DNA from: Hyphomicrobiales bacterium
GTDB lineage: Bacteria; Pseudomonadota; Alphaproteobacteria; Rhizobiales; RI-29
Assembly: GCA_016125495.1 (NCBI GenBank)
Contig: WGLQ01000001.1
Span: forward strand, 62,001 to 126,000
Direction of reading: 5' to 3'
DNA length: 64,000 nt
Positions 54,442 through 64,000 of the stretch are shown here, in pieces. Both the position numbers and the translations under genes were made by a program. Positions within the stretch are counted from its first letter, which is position 1. Each line of letters opens with the position of its first letter. The notes under the pieces are model-generated. The model was not told where the DNA came from and did not search any database. It worked only from the letters and a program-made list of their open reading frames with translations.

Positions 54442-55224
54442 ATGGCCGCCAACTCTCTGACCATAGAGGCGCTTGAGGGGCTCCCCGAGTTCAGGCCCGG
54501 GGTCGACCTCGCTGGAGAAATCGTCCGCGCTGCGCAGCGCCTCGCGAGCCCGCCGCAGGCCGGCGACGTCATCGTCGTGACCCAGAAGATCGTCTCCAAG
54601 GCCGAAGGGCGCTTCATCGATCTCGACACGCTCACCCCTTCACCCGAGGCCCGGCGCCTCGCCGCGTCGACGATGAAGGACCCGCAGTTCGTCGAGGCGG
54701 TGCTGATGGACACCCGCCGCGTCGTGCGAGCCGCCCCGAACGTCCTCGTGGTCGAAACGTCGCACGGCATCGTTCTCGCCAACGCGGGCCTCGACCAGTC
54801 GAATCTGCCGGCGGATGCGCACGAGGGGGCCGCCCGTCGCCGCGCCCTTCGACTTCCCGCCGACCCGGACGCCAGCGCAGCCCGCCTGCGCGAGGCGCTG
54901 GAGCGCGTCTTTCCCGCCCCCATCGGTGTGGTCGTCTCCGACAGCGTCGGCCGCGCCTGGCGCATCGGAACCGTTGGCCTTGCGATCGGCGTTTCCGGAA
55001 TGCCTGCCCTTCTCGATATGCGTGGCATGCCCGACATGTCCGGACGCCGCCTCGAGGTCACCATGGTCGCGCTCGCCGATCAGGTCGCGGCGGCAGCCAA
55101 CCTCGTCATCGGAGAGGCAGCCGAGGGCACGCCGGCGGCACGCGTTCGCGGCCTCGCCGTCGCCGGCGGCGATGGTCGGGCGCGCGATCTCCTGCGCCCC
55201 GCGAATGAGGACCTCTTTCGATGA
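54442..55224 (+). CDS. cofE: Coenzyme F420-0:L-glutamate ligase
   Basis: Adds glutamate residues to F420-0 using GTP. The 260-residue protein has GDVIVVTQKIVSKAEGRFID, HGIVLANAGLDQSN, IGVVVSDSVGRAWRIGTVG and a CofE C terminus. It is the single-domain form, without the nitroreductase domain fused to FbiB in actinobacteria. Its stop overlaps the cofD start (ATGA). In the same series as cofD, cofC and cofGH. Confidence 0.94.
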   Translation: MAANSLTIEALEGLPEFRPGVDLAGEIVRAAQRLASPPQAGDVIVVTQKIVSKAEGRFIDLDTLTPSPEARRLAASTMKDPQFVEAVLMDTRRVVRAAPNVLVVETSHGIVLANAGLDQSNLPADAHEGAARRRALRLPADPDASAARLREALERVFPAPIGVVVSDSVGRAWRIGTVGLAIGVSGMPALLDMRGMPDMSGRRLEVTMVALADQVAAAANLVIGEAAEGTPAARVRGLAVAGGDGRARDLLRPANEDLFR

Positions 55225-56225
55225 TCCCGCGCCCCGGCAATGGCGATCAGCCGTGCAAACCACCGGTGTCAGGCCCGCGCATCCTTGCACTTTCCGGCGG
55301 CATCGGCGGCGCCAAGCTCGCGCTCGGGCTCTATCGTCTCCTCGGCGAGCGGCTGACGGTCGTCGTCAACACCGGCGACGATTTCACCCATCTCGGCCTC
55401 GCCATCTCGCCTGATGTCGACACGACGCTGTACACCCTGGCCGACCTCGTCGATCCGGCAAAAGGCTGGGGGCGGCGTGACGAAACTTGGACCTTCATGA
55501 AGGTGCTGGGCGAACTCGGCGGACCGACCTGGTTCAACCTCGGGGACGGCGATCTCGCTCTCCACGTCGAGCGCACGCGCCGCCTTGCGGCCGGTGCCCG
55601 CTTGACCGACGTGACGGACGCGGTGCGCCAGCGCTTTGGCCTGTCCTGCCGCATCCTGCCGATGAGCGACGAGCCGGTCGCCACGCTCGTCGAGACGGAC
55701 ATCGGACCACTCGCGTTCCAAGAGTACTTCGTGCGCGAGCAATGCCGCCCGCGCCTTCGCTCGATCCGCTACGAAGGCGCCGATCGCGCCCGCGTGACCC
55801 CCGAGATCGCGGCCGCCATCGCCGACCCGGCACTCGGCGGGATCGTCGTTTGCCCCTCCAATCCCTACTTAAGCGTCGCGCCGATCCTGGCCGTGCCGGG
55901 CATGCGCGAACTGCTCGAAAGCGCCCCGGCCCCGGTTATCGCGGTGAGCCCGCTCGTTGCCGGCAAGGCGATCAAGGGCCCGACCGCCAAGATCATGGAC
56001 GAACTCGGCCACGCAGCGAGTGCCGCGACGATCGCCAGCCACTACCGCGGCCTGATCGACGGCTTCATCGTCGATGAGGCCGACGCCGACCTCGTGGGCA
56101 CTCTCGGCGTGCGCGGCATCGCGGCGAAGACGGTCATGCACGACGAGGCCGAAAAGATCGCGCTGGCCGAAGTGGCGATCCGGTACTGCCAGGAACTCCG
56201 CGAGCAGCGGGAGTGGGTGCGATGA
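55221..56225 (+). CDS. cofD: 2-phospho-L-lactate (or PEP) transferase CofD/FbiA
   Basis: Transfers the phospholactate or phosphoenolpyruvate moiety to FO, forming F420-0 or dehydro-F420-0. The 334-residue protein has LALSGGIGGAKLALGL, VVVNTGDDFTHLGL, ISPDVDTTLYTLA, NLGDGDLALHVERTRRL, and CPSNPYLSVAPILAVPG. All are CofD signatures. Starts on the cofE stop and ends overlapping cofC, so coupled on both sides. Confidence 0.95.
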   Translation: MIPRPGNGDQPCKPPVSGPRILALSGGIGGAKLALGLYRLLGERLTVVVNTGDDFTHLGLAISPDVDTTLYTLADLVDPAKGWGRRDETWTFMKVLGELGGPTWFNLGDGDLALHVERTRRLAAGARLTDVTDAVRQRFGLSCRILPMSDEPVATLVETDIGPLAFQEYFVREQCRPRLRSIRYEGADRARVTPEIAAAIADPALGGIVVCPSNPYLSVAPILAVPGMRELLESAPAPVIAVSPLVAGKAIKGPTAKIMDELGHAASAATIASHYRGLIDGFIVDEADADLVGTLGVRGIAAKTVMHDEAEKIALAEVAIRYCQELREQREWVR

Positions 56226-56920
56226 TTCCAGCGGGTGTCTGCGCCATCGTGCCGGTCAAGCGTCTGGACCGCGCCAAGCACCGGTTGGCAGCTCGGCTCA
56301 CGCCGCCGCGCCGCCGCCGCCTCGTGCTGGCCATGCTGACGGACGTCCTTGCAACCCTGCGCCAGACCCCTGGCATTGCATGCGTCCTCGTCGTGACGCC
56401 CGATGGCGAGGTCGCGGACCGCGCGCGCTCGGCCGGCGCCGAGATCGTGCTCGAGGCGGCAGAGAGCGGTCTCAACCCCGCCATCGTCCGCGGTCTCGAG
56501 GTGGCGGCCGGACGCGGATGGCGTCATGCCCTGGTGCTTCCGGCCGACGTGCCGGCGGCAACGCCGCGCGACATCACCACGCTCTTGGACGCCGCGACCT
56601 CCGGCGACGATCTGGCCACGGTGATCGCACCGGCGAGCGATGGCGACGGAACGAATGCGCTGCTGCTGCACGCGCCGTTCGTCGTGGCGCCAGCATTCGG
56701 CCCTGCGAGCGCCGAACGCCACGCCGTGACCCTGCGAGCGGCCGGCCCAGTCCGGGTGCTGCGCAATTGCGGTGCCCTCGGCTTCGACGTCGATACGCCC
56801 GCCGACCTCGACCGGCTGCTCGCCGAGCCTCGTTGCGGCCCGCGCTACCGCCTGCTTCTCGACGAAGAGCCGGGCACGGTCCGCGCGCCGCATTCCCCTG
56901 TCATGGAGATCGAATGGTGA
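56222..56920 (+). CDS. cofC: 2-phospho-L-lactate (or PEP) guanylyltransferase CofC/FbiD
   Basis: Activates phospholactate or PEP with GTP for CofD. The 232-residue nucleotidyltransferase fold shows AIVPVKRLDRAKHRLAARL (KxxxxAKxRL pattern), LVVTPDGEVADRA, LVLPADVPAATPRDI and GTNALLLHAPF with FGPASAERH. In bacteria the substrate is often PEP and not phospholactate, which cannot be settled here. ATG overlaps the cofD stop; the cofGH ATG overlaps its own end. Confidence 0.93.
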   Translation: MIPAGVCAIVPVKRLDRAKHRLAARLTPPRRRRLVLAMLTDVLATLRQTPGIACVLVVTPDGEVADRARSAGAEIVLEAAESGLNPAIVRGLEVAAGRGWRHALVLPADVPAATPRDITTLLDAATSGDDLATVIAPASDGDGTNALLLHAPFVVAPAFGPASAERHAVTLRAAGPVRVLRNCGALGFDVDTPADLDRLLAEPRCGPRYRLLLDEEPGTVRAPHSPVMEIEW

Positions 56921-59328
56921 TGGCAAGATCGGCGATGGAACGCGCACTCGCTGCGGCCGCCAACGGTGAGCTGCCCGCCGAGGACGATGCCCTGGCGCTT
57001 GCCGGCATGGAGGATCTCGGCCGCCTCCTCGCGCTCGCCGGGGACCTTACGCTCGCCGGTCATGGCCGCGGCGTCACATTCTCGCGCAACGTCTTCATAC
57101 CGTTGACCATGCTCTGCCGCGACGTGTGCCACTACTGCACCTTCGCCAAGCCGCCCTCGCGCAGCGGAGCCGCGTATCTCTCCCTCGAGCGCATCCTCGA
57201 GATCGCCGAGAGGGGCGCCGCCGCCGGCGCCAGGGAAGCGCTGTTCACGCTCGGCGATCGGCCCGAAGCCCGCTACGCCACGGCTCGCCGGGCCTTGGAC
57301 GCACTCGGCCACGGCTCGACCTTGTCCTACCTCGAGGAGACCGCGGGCCTCGTCCTCGAGCGCACCGGCTTGCTCCCCCACCTCAACCCCGGCCTCATGG
57401 ACGACGCCTGGATCGCGCGCTTGCGCCGCGTTTCCGTCTCCATGGGGCTGATGCTCGAATCCTCGTCGGAGCGGCTCTGCGAGAAGGGCGGACCCCACCA
57501 TGGCTCGCCCGACAAGCGCCCGGAACGCCGGCTCGCCACCATCGATGCGGCCGGCCGCGCGAGCGTTCCGTTCACCTCGGGCCTCCTTGTCGGCATCGGC
57601 GAGACGCGGCGCGAACGCATCGAATCGCTCCTGGCCCTGCGCCGTCTCCAGGTCGAGCACGGCCACATCCAGGAACTGATCATCCAGAATTTCCGCGCCA
57701 AGCCGGGCACCCGCATGGCAGGCGCCCCCGAGCCGAGCCTCGAGGACCAGCTCTGGACCATTGCTGTCGCGCGCATCGTGCTCGGCCCGAGAATGCACCT
57801 GCAGGCGCCACCCAATCTGCGGCCGGACGAACTCGCGCGCCTCATTGCCGCGGGCATCGACGATTGGGGCGGCGTCTCGGCCGTCACCCCCGACCACGTC
57901 AATCCCGAAGCCCCCTGGCCAGAGGTCGAGCGGCTCGCCCGCGAGACCGAGGCGGCGGGCCGCGAGCTGGTCGAACGTCTCGCCGTCCATGCCGAGCACG
58001 CCCGCGATCCCGAGCGCTGGCTCGATCCCGCGACGCGGCCGGCCCTGCTGCGCCAGTGCGATGGCATGGGCCTCGCCCGCGAGGACGCCTGGACCGCTGG
58101 CGCGTTGGCGGACCTGCCGAAGCTCGCGACCTCCGCGCTCGGCGTCTCGAAGCCCATCGCCGCGACGCTCGCCCGTCTCGAGGCCGGCGAGTGCGCGACC
58201 GAGAACGAGATCGAGGGCCTCTTCGAAGCACGCGGCGCCGACCTCGCGGCCATACTCTCGGCCGCCGATGCCCGCCGCGCCGCGCGCTCCGGCGACGTCG
58301 TCACCTACGTCGTCAATCGCAACATCAACTACACGAACATCTGCACCTACGGCTGCAAGTTCTGCGCTTTCTCGAAGGGCGCCCACACCCTCGGCCATCG
58401 CGACAAGCCATACGATCTGCCCCTCGCCGAGATCGTCGAGCGGAGCCGGCAGGCCGTTCAACGGGGCGCCACCGAGGTCTGCCTGCAGGGCGGCATCCGG
58501 CCCGGCTATACCGGCCACACCTATCGCGCCATCGTCGAGGCGATCCACGAGGCCCTGCCCGAGTTGCACGTGCACGCCTTCTCGCCGCTCGAGGTCTGGC
58601 ATGGCGCGAGCACCCTCGCCATGCCGCTTGCCGACTACCTTTCGATGCTGCGCTCGGCCGGCCTTTCGAGCCTGCCCGGTACCGCGGCCGAGATCCTCGA
58701 CGACGAGGTCCGCGCAATCCTCTGCCCGGACAAGATCGACACCGCCCAGTGGCTCGAAGTGATGCGCGCGGCGCATGGCGTCGGCTTGGCGAGCACGGCG
58801 ACCATCATGTTCGGCCACGTCGACGGCTACCGCCACTGGGCCCGCCACCTCCTGCGGGTGCGCACGTTGCAGGCCGAGACCGGCGGTTTCACCGAGTTCG
58901 TGCCCTTGCCGTTCGTGCACATGGAGGCCCCGATCTATCTGAAGGGCCGCTCACGCAAGGGCCCGACCTGGCGCGAGGCGCTGCTGATGCACGCCGTCGC
59001 GCGCCTCGTCCTCGATCCGTTGATCACGAACATCCAGGCCTCGTGGGTCAAGATGGGACCGAACGGGGCGGCGGTGTGCCTTACAGCGGGCGCCAACGAT
59101 CTCGGCGGCGTACTGATGAACGAGTCGATCACCCGCGCCGCCGGCGCCGCGCACGGCCAGGAGCTGGATGCCGCCGAACTCGAAAGGCTGATCCGGCGGG
59201 CCGGCCGAATCCCCCGCCAGCGGACGACACTCTACGGCGTGCCACCCGACACGCGCACGAAAGCGCACGAAGGCCAGCCGAACGAGGGCCGCGCGGTATC
59301 ACCGGCGCTCGCTGCAGGCGGCCGTTGA
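56914..59328 (+). CDS. cofGH: FO synthase, fused CofG-CofH (FbiC type)
   Basis: Makes the deazaflavin chromophore FO from tyrosine and a flavin precursor. The 804-residue fusion has two radical SAM domains. CofG: CRDVCHYC with Cys68, Cys72, Cys75. CofH: CTYGCKFC with Cys477, Cys481, Cys484. Both CxxxCxxC clusters are intact, and LQGGIRPGYTGHTYRAI and AFSPLEVWHGASTL fit CofH. The fused form is typical of bacteria such as actinobacteria and the F420-making proteobacteria. ATG 56914 has GGAG six bases upstream and overlaps cofC by 7 bp. Confidence 0.96.
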   Translation: MVMARSAMERALAAAANGELPAEDDALALAGMEDLGRLLALAGDLTLAGHGRGVTFSRNVFIPLTMLCRDVCHYCTFAKPPSRSGAAYLSLERILEIAERGAAAGAREALFTLGDRPEARYATARRALDALGHGSTLSYLEETAGLVLERTGLLPHLNPGLMDDAWIARLRRVSVSMGLMLESSSERLCEKGGPHHGSPDKRPERRLATIDAAGRASVPFTSGLLVGIGETRRERIESLLALRRLQVEHGHIQELIIQNFRAKPGTRMAGAPEPSLEDQLWTIAVARIVLGPRMHLQAPPNLRPDELARLIAAGIDDWGGVSAVTPDHVNPEAPWPEVERLARETEAAGRELVERLAVHAEHARDPERWLDPATRPALLRQCDGMGLAREDAWTAGALADLPKLATSALGVSKPIAATLARLEAGECATENEIEGLFEARGADLAAILSAADARRAARSGDVVTYVVNRNINYTNICTYGCKFCAFSKGAHTLGHRDKPYDLPLAEIVERSRQAVQRGATEVCLQGGIRPGYTGHTYRAIVEAIHEALPELHVHAFSPLEVWHGASTLAMPLADYLSMLRSAGLSSLPGTAAEILDDEVRAILCPDKIDTAQWLEVMRAAHGVGLASTATIMFGHVDGYRHWARHLLRVRTLQAETGGFTEFVPLPFVHMEAPIYLKGRSRKGPTWREALLMHAVARLVLDPLITNIQASWVKMGPNGAAVCLTAGANDLGGVLMNESITRAAGAAHGQELDAAELERLIRRAGRIPRQRTTLYGVPPDTRTKAHEGQPNEGRAVSPALAAGGR

Positions 59329-59431
59329 GCCGGTCGCGGCGGGAGCTTGACACGAGGGCCGCCCGATCGCCGGATGACGTGGCCGGGACACGAAAACGCA
59401 AGCTGCCGATTGCGGCTTGCGTCCAATCATT

Positions 59432-59441
59432 CTATCGATAG
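59432..59441. promoter_or_regulatory. Palindrome in the promoter region of the PLP enzyme gene
   Basis: CTATCGATAG is a perfect 10-bp palindrome in an AT-rich patch 55 bp before the next gene, with a partly repeated TATTATCGG just after it. A possible promoter or operator opening a new transcript after the F420 genes. Confidence 0.35.
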
Positions 59442-59495
59442 TATTATCGGATGTTTGGTCGTCGAAGCCGACGCCTGGAGAGGGACGAGACTGCC

Positions 59496-60995
<1,500 letters not shown>

Positions 60996-61059
60996 GACGG
61001 CTGGCGTTCCGGCCCCGAGCCGGACACAAGAGTGACGGGAAACGAGGAGAGCATCCCCC

Positions 61060-62034
61060 ATGGCCGGCACCGGCGAGCTTGTCATCCCCTATGCCAAACT
61101 GCGCGAGCGCACCGCCGAGCGCGATCGCGGTTTGCGCGAAAAAGTCATGTCGCTCGAGGATGCCGCCGCCCTGGTCAAGGACGGCGACCATGTGGCGATT
61201 GGCGGGTGCACCGTTTCCCGCACGCCGATGGCCATGGTCTGGGCGTTGATCCGCGCCCGCCGTCGGGACCTCACCATCTCGCGCTCGATCACCTCGACCG
61301 AGGGCGACCTCTTTTATGCCTCCGGCGTCTCGCGGCACGTCATCACGAGCTGGTTCACCCAGGGCATCGTCTGGGGCGTCTCCAAGGTGATGCGCCACCA
61401 CACGGAGAACAAACTGGCCCGCTACGACGAGTGGAGCCATATGTCGATCGGCCTGCGCTATCGGGCCGGCGCCATGGGCGTACCGTTCATGCCGACCCGC
61501 TCCATGGTGGGTTCGGGCGTCGCCGACCGCCTTGGCGACGAGGTCAAGACCATGACCTGCCCGTTCACCGGCGAGGAAATCACCCTCCTTCCCGCCCTCA
61601 ATCCCGACGTCGCGCTCATCCACGTTCAGCGCTGCGATGCCTACGGAAATGCCCAGCTCGACGGCCTGCAGTTCATGGACATCGACATGGCGATGGCCGC
61701 CAACCGCGTCATTCTGACCACCGAGCGCATCGTCTCCAACGATCAGATTCGTCGCCAGCCCGACCAGACGCGCATCCCCTTCTTCACCGTCGACGCGGTC
61801 GTGGAGGTGCCCTACGGCTGCGCGCCGCACGAATGTTATGGCGTTTACGAGCCGTTCTTCGAGCATCTCGATCTCTATGCCGCCATGAGCGGCAAGGACC
61901 CGATCGCCGGCACCCGCGAGTATCTGGAGAAGTATTATTATGGTCCCGCCTCGTGGTCGGAATATCTGTCTCTCCTGGGCATGGAGGCGTTGCTCGATGC
62001 CAGCCGTCGCGGAAGGAGCGTGATCAATGACTGA
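61060..62034 (+). CDS. CoA-transferase family protein, subunit A
   Basis: A 324-residue alpha subunit of the glutaconate CoA-transferase/IpdA group. Motifs: DGDHVAIGGCTVSRTPMAMV, TISRSITSTEGDLFYASG, YRAGAMGVPFMPTRSMVGSG and LPALNPDVALIHVQRCDAYG. In actinobacteria the related IpdAB opens a steroid ring by hydrolysis of a CoA thioester, so either CoA transfer or C-C hydrolysis is possible. Its end overlaps the start of subunit B by 8 bp, showing a two-subunit enzyme. Confidence 0.85.
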   Translation: MAGTGELVIPYAKLRERTAERDRGLREKVMSLEDAAALVKDGDHVAIGGCTVSRTPMAMVWALIRARRRDLTISRSITSTEGDLFYASGVSRHVITSWFTQGIVWGVSKVMRHHTENKLARYDEWSHMSIGLRYRAGAMGVPFMPTRSMVGSGVADRLGDEVKTMTCPFTGEEITLLPALNPDVALIHVQRCDAYGNAQLDGLQFMDIDMAMAANRVILTTERIVSNDQIRRQPDQTRIPFFTVDAVVEVPYGCAPHECYGVYEPFFEHLDLYAAMSGKDPIAGTREYLEKYYYGPASWSEYLSLLGMEALLDASRRGRSVIND

Positions 62035-62809
62035 GCAATCGGCGATGCGAACCGCTTTCACCGGCTCCGAGTTGCTGGCCGTCATGGCCTCCCGCCTGCT
62101 GCGCGACGGCCAGATCGTCTTTGCCGGCATCGGCATTCCGCTCCTGGCCGCCACCCTCGCCCAGCGAAATTTCGCCCCGCACCTCACCATCCTCTTCGAG
62201 GGCGGCACGATCGGTCCCTTCATCGTCCCCGGTGAGTTGCCGCCCTCGACCAACGAGCAGCGCTGCACGCGGCGCGCCAACATGGTCCTGCCGATCACCG
62301 ACGTTCTCCTCCTCCTCCAGCGCGGCTATGTCGACGTCGGCTTCATGGGCGGCGCCCAGATCGACCGCTTCGGCAACCTCAATTCCTCCTACATCGGCGA
62401 CGCCGCCAATCCGAAGATCCGCCTGCCCGGCACCGGTGGCGGCAACGATATCTCCTCCCTGACCAACATGATCGTCGCCATGAAGCACGAGAAGCGCCGC
62501 TTCGTGCGCGATGTCGATTTCATCACATCACCCGGCTGGATCGAGGGCCGCAACTCGCGCGCCGAGCGCGGCCTTCCCCAGGGGGGCATGTGGCGTGTCG
62601 TCACCGATCTCGCCATTCTCGGCTTCGAGGAGCGGACCCGCGAGATGCAGGTCCTCGCCCTCCACGAAGGTGTGACGCGCGAGCAGGTCCAGGACAACAC
62701 CGGCTTCGATCTCACCTTCGCCGAGCGCCTCGAGACGACACCCCCACCGACCGCCGCCGAGTTGGCCGTGCTGCGCCATCTCGACCCCGAGCGCCTCTAC
62801 ACCGCCTGA
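62027..62809 (+). CDS. CoA-transferase family protein, subunit B
   Basis: The 260-residue beta partner. VFAGIGIPLLAATLAQRNFA and LTILFEGGTIGPF place a Glu (in FEGG) where CoA-transferases carry the catalytic glutamate; then GFMGGAQIDRFGNLNSSYIG and RLPGTGGGNDISSLTN follow. If that Glu is truly at the thioester position, a real CoA-transferase is favoured over an IpdB-like hydrolase. Alignment to GctB and IpdB is needed to settle it. Confidence 0.85.
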   Translation: MTEQSAMRTAFTGSELLAVMASRLLRDGQIVFAGIGIPLLAATLAQRNFAPHLTILFEGGTIGPFIVPGELPPSTNEQRCTRRANMVLPITDVLLLLQRGYVDVGFMGGAQIDRFGNLNSSYIGDAANPKIRLPGTGGGNDISSLTNMIVAMKHEKRRFVRDVDFITSPGWIEGRNSRAERGLPQGGMWRVVTDLAILGFEERTREMQVLALHEGVTREQVQDNTGFDLTFAERLETTPPPTAAELAVLRHLDPERLYTA

Positions 62810-62834
62810 TCCCGGCCGCCAGGAGTTGAGTACC

Positions 62835-63803
62835 ATGACGTCAACCACCAAGAAGCAGACCGTCTATGGCATCGCGATGCGCAACTTCACGCGCTATCCG
62901 GAGATGCCGGACGCGCGTGCGCTGATCGAGTACGGCGTGCGCATGGAGGAACTCGGTTTCGAGTCCATCTGGGCCTGGGATCATATCCTCCTCGGGGTCG
63001 ACCCGAACTTTCCCATCCACGAGGCTCTTTTGATCCTCACGGCGGTCGCGGCGCGCACCACCCGCATCCGGGTCGGCACCGGCGTGCTCGTGATGCCGAT
63101 GCGCAATCCCGTGATCCTCGCCAAGGAACTCGCCACCATCGACCACATATCCAACGGCCGCCTGCTCGTCGGCACCGCCGTCGGCTGGTACAAGCGCGAG
63201 TTCGACTCCCTCGGTGTCGACTTCACGAAGCGCGGCCGCATCATGGAAGAGAGCCTCGAGATCATCGATCGGCTCTGGACCGAGGAGCGTGTCGACGGCG
63301 AATACCCCCCCTACAATATTCGCGGGGCGGTGATGTACCCCAAGCCCCTCCAGAAGCCGCGCCCCCCGCTGCTCATCGGCGGCTATGTGGACGCCGTTCT
63401 CAAGCGTGCCGCCACCAAGGGCGACGGCTGGCTGACCTATTATTACACCGCCGAGAGCTTCGCCCGCACGTGGGCCCGCATTCGCGGGTTCGCCGAGGAG
63501 GCCGGACGCAACCCCGACGAGCTGATTTCCACCAACCAGCTCCCCATCGTCATCGGGCCGCGCGCCAAGGTCGAAGGACCGATGCGCGAATGGCTGCAAA
63601 CCGAATGGGACTATGCGTCCTGGTCGGAGTCGACCATGGACAGCGCCATCATCGGAACGCCCGAGGAGTGTATCGAGCAGATCGAGGCTCACCTCGCGAC
63701 TGGCATCGACCGCCTCATATTCGTTCCCTACCGTTACGAGAAGGAACAGGTCGACGCCCTTGCCCGCGACATCCTGCCGCGCCTTCGGGCACGCCAGGCC
63801 TGA
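62835..63803 (+). CDS. LLM-class (luciferase-like) F420-dependent oxidoreductase
   Basis: A 322-residue TIM-barrel protein of the luciferase-like monooxygenase superfamily. It has LIEYGVRMEELGFESIWAWD, AVAARTTRIRVGTGVLVMPM, RNPVILAKELATIDHISNGR, LLVGTAVGWYKREFDSLGVD and RPPLLIGGYVDAVLKRAA, the pattern of the F420-dependent branch (TIGR03619-like). It lies 25 bp after the CoA-transferase genes and downstream of the cof operon, which supports F420 and not FMN as cofactor. Substrate unknown. AGGAG precedes the ATG by nine bases; a TTG nine bases earlier is less likely. Confidence 0.85.
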   Translation: MTSTTKKQTVYGIAMRNFTRYPEMPDARALIEYGVRMEELGFESIWAWDHILLGVDPNFPIHEALLILTAVAARTTRIRVGTGVLVMPMRNPVILAKELATIDHISNGRLLVGTAVGWYKREFDSLGVDFTKRGRIMEESLEIIDRLWTEERVDGEYPPYNIRGAVMYPKPLQKPRPPLLIGGYVDAVLKRAATKGDGWLTYYYTAESFARTWARIRGFAEEAGRNPDELISTNQLPIVIGPRAKVEGPMREWLQTEWDYASWSESTMDSAIIGTPEECIEQIEAHLATGIDRLIFVPYRYEKEQVDALARDILPRLRARQA

Positions 63804-63969
63804 CGCACCGCGGGTCGCTCCAAGGCCGGACAGCCGGCCTTGCAACTCGTCGGAGGCGGGAATATGCTCCAGTCGTCCGATGTGCCTAAAATTAGAACAA
63901 TAATCTACCGGGAGTAAGTTGCTTCACCTGACGGCTCAGGCCCTCAGGTCATCAAAGGGAGTGAAGCGA
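63804..63969 (+). promoter_or_regulatory. Leader region of the next gene
   Basis: 166 bp with an AT-rich patch around 63888-63908 and the dyad ACCTGA-N12-TCAGGT (63926-63949) just ahead of a strong AAGGGAG ribosome binding site. A likely new promoter and a regulated or structured leader. Confidence 0.4.
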
Positions 63970-64000
63970 ATGAGGAAGTCGGTTCTGCTGGCCAGCGCAT
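63970..64000 (+). CDS. Start of a truncated gene, probably an exported protein
   Basis: ATG 63970 follows AAGGGAG at good spacing. The ten visible codons read MRKSVLLASA, a positively charged start with hydrophobic continuation, as in a signal peptide. After catabolic genes a substrate-binding protein of an ABC transporter would be typical, but the rest lies outside the window. Confidence 0.55.
   Translation, partial: MRKSVLLASA

Noticed and set aside
56845-58920. 691-codon minus-strand frame opposite cofGH
   Set aside because: cofGH has two intact radical SAM domains on the plus strand; the opposite frame has no domain and is a GC-bias artefact.

Overview
The window is high-GC DNA (roughly two thirds G+C by eye) from an alphaproteobacterium, most likely of the order Hyphomicrobiales (Rhizobiales). 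Three things point there: the dnaA-dnaN-recF-gyrB block; the minus-strand order aroA-cmk-rpsA-sppA-ihfB-lapA-trpF-trpB-trpA-accD-folC, which is characteristic of that group; and the MmcB, FYDLN-type (TIGR02300), class II EPSP synthase and alphaproteobacterial-type AccD proteins. PHA storage genes (phaZ, phasin) and a complete coenzyme F420 pathway suggest a free-living aerobic heterotroph.

Layout. 1-7.8 kb: replication block dnaA, dnaN, recF, gyrB (+). 7.8-18 kb: mixed housekeeping and small genes: DMT transporter, GNAT acetyltransferase, coiled-coil membrane protein, class A penicillin-binding protein, aquaporin Z, YgjP-type metallopeptidase, PHA depolymerase, SCO-type protein, MmcB. 18-21.5 kb: a Lon-like protease translationally coupled to an unrecognised protein. 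21.5-23 kb: speD-speE. 23.2-39.3 kb: a long minus-strand series from AsmA and folC up to aroA. Between trpA and trpB it is interrupted by a small secreted-protein gene carrying an in-frame TGA and by a ~0.95 kb island bounded by a perfect 57-bp direct repeat copied from the 3' end of trpB. 39.4-47.1 kb: TIGR02300 protein, DUF1737 protein, CitE-like lyase, pyridoxal kinase, DUF429 protein, phasin, acetyltransferase, alcohol dehydrogenase, SDR, hypothetical protein.

47.1-64 kb looks like an accessory metabolic region. A three-gene molybdenum hydroxylase operon (CoxS-CoxG fusion, CoxM, CoxL type; minus) faces away from pxpA-npdG-cofE-cofD-cofC-cofGH (F420 biosynthesis plus NADPH:F420 reductase; plus), with a GntR/HutC regulator between them. 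It is followed by a PLP enzyme, a two-subunit CoA-transferase-family enzyme, a luciferase-like predicted F420 enzyme and the first codons of a secreted protein. Two near-palindromic 17-bp sites (51601-51617 and 52634-52650) lie in the two promoter regions around the GntR gene. They suggest one regulator controls both arms. My reading is an F420-assisted catabolic module for an unknown, perhaps N-heterocyclic or lactam, substrate; this is inference.

No tRNA, rRNA, CRISPR array or complete insertion sequence was recognised. Starts were chosen by ribosome binding site, overlap and family length. All functional calls rest on reading the translated sequences, without database searches.
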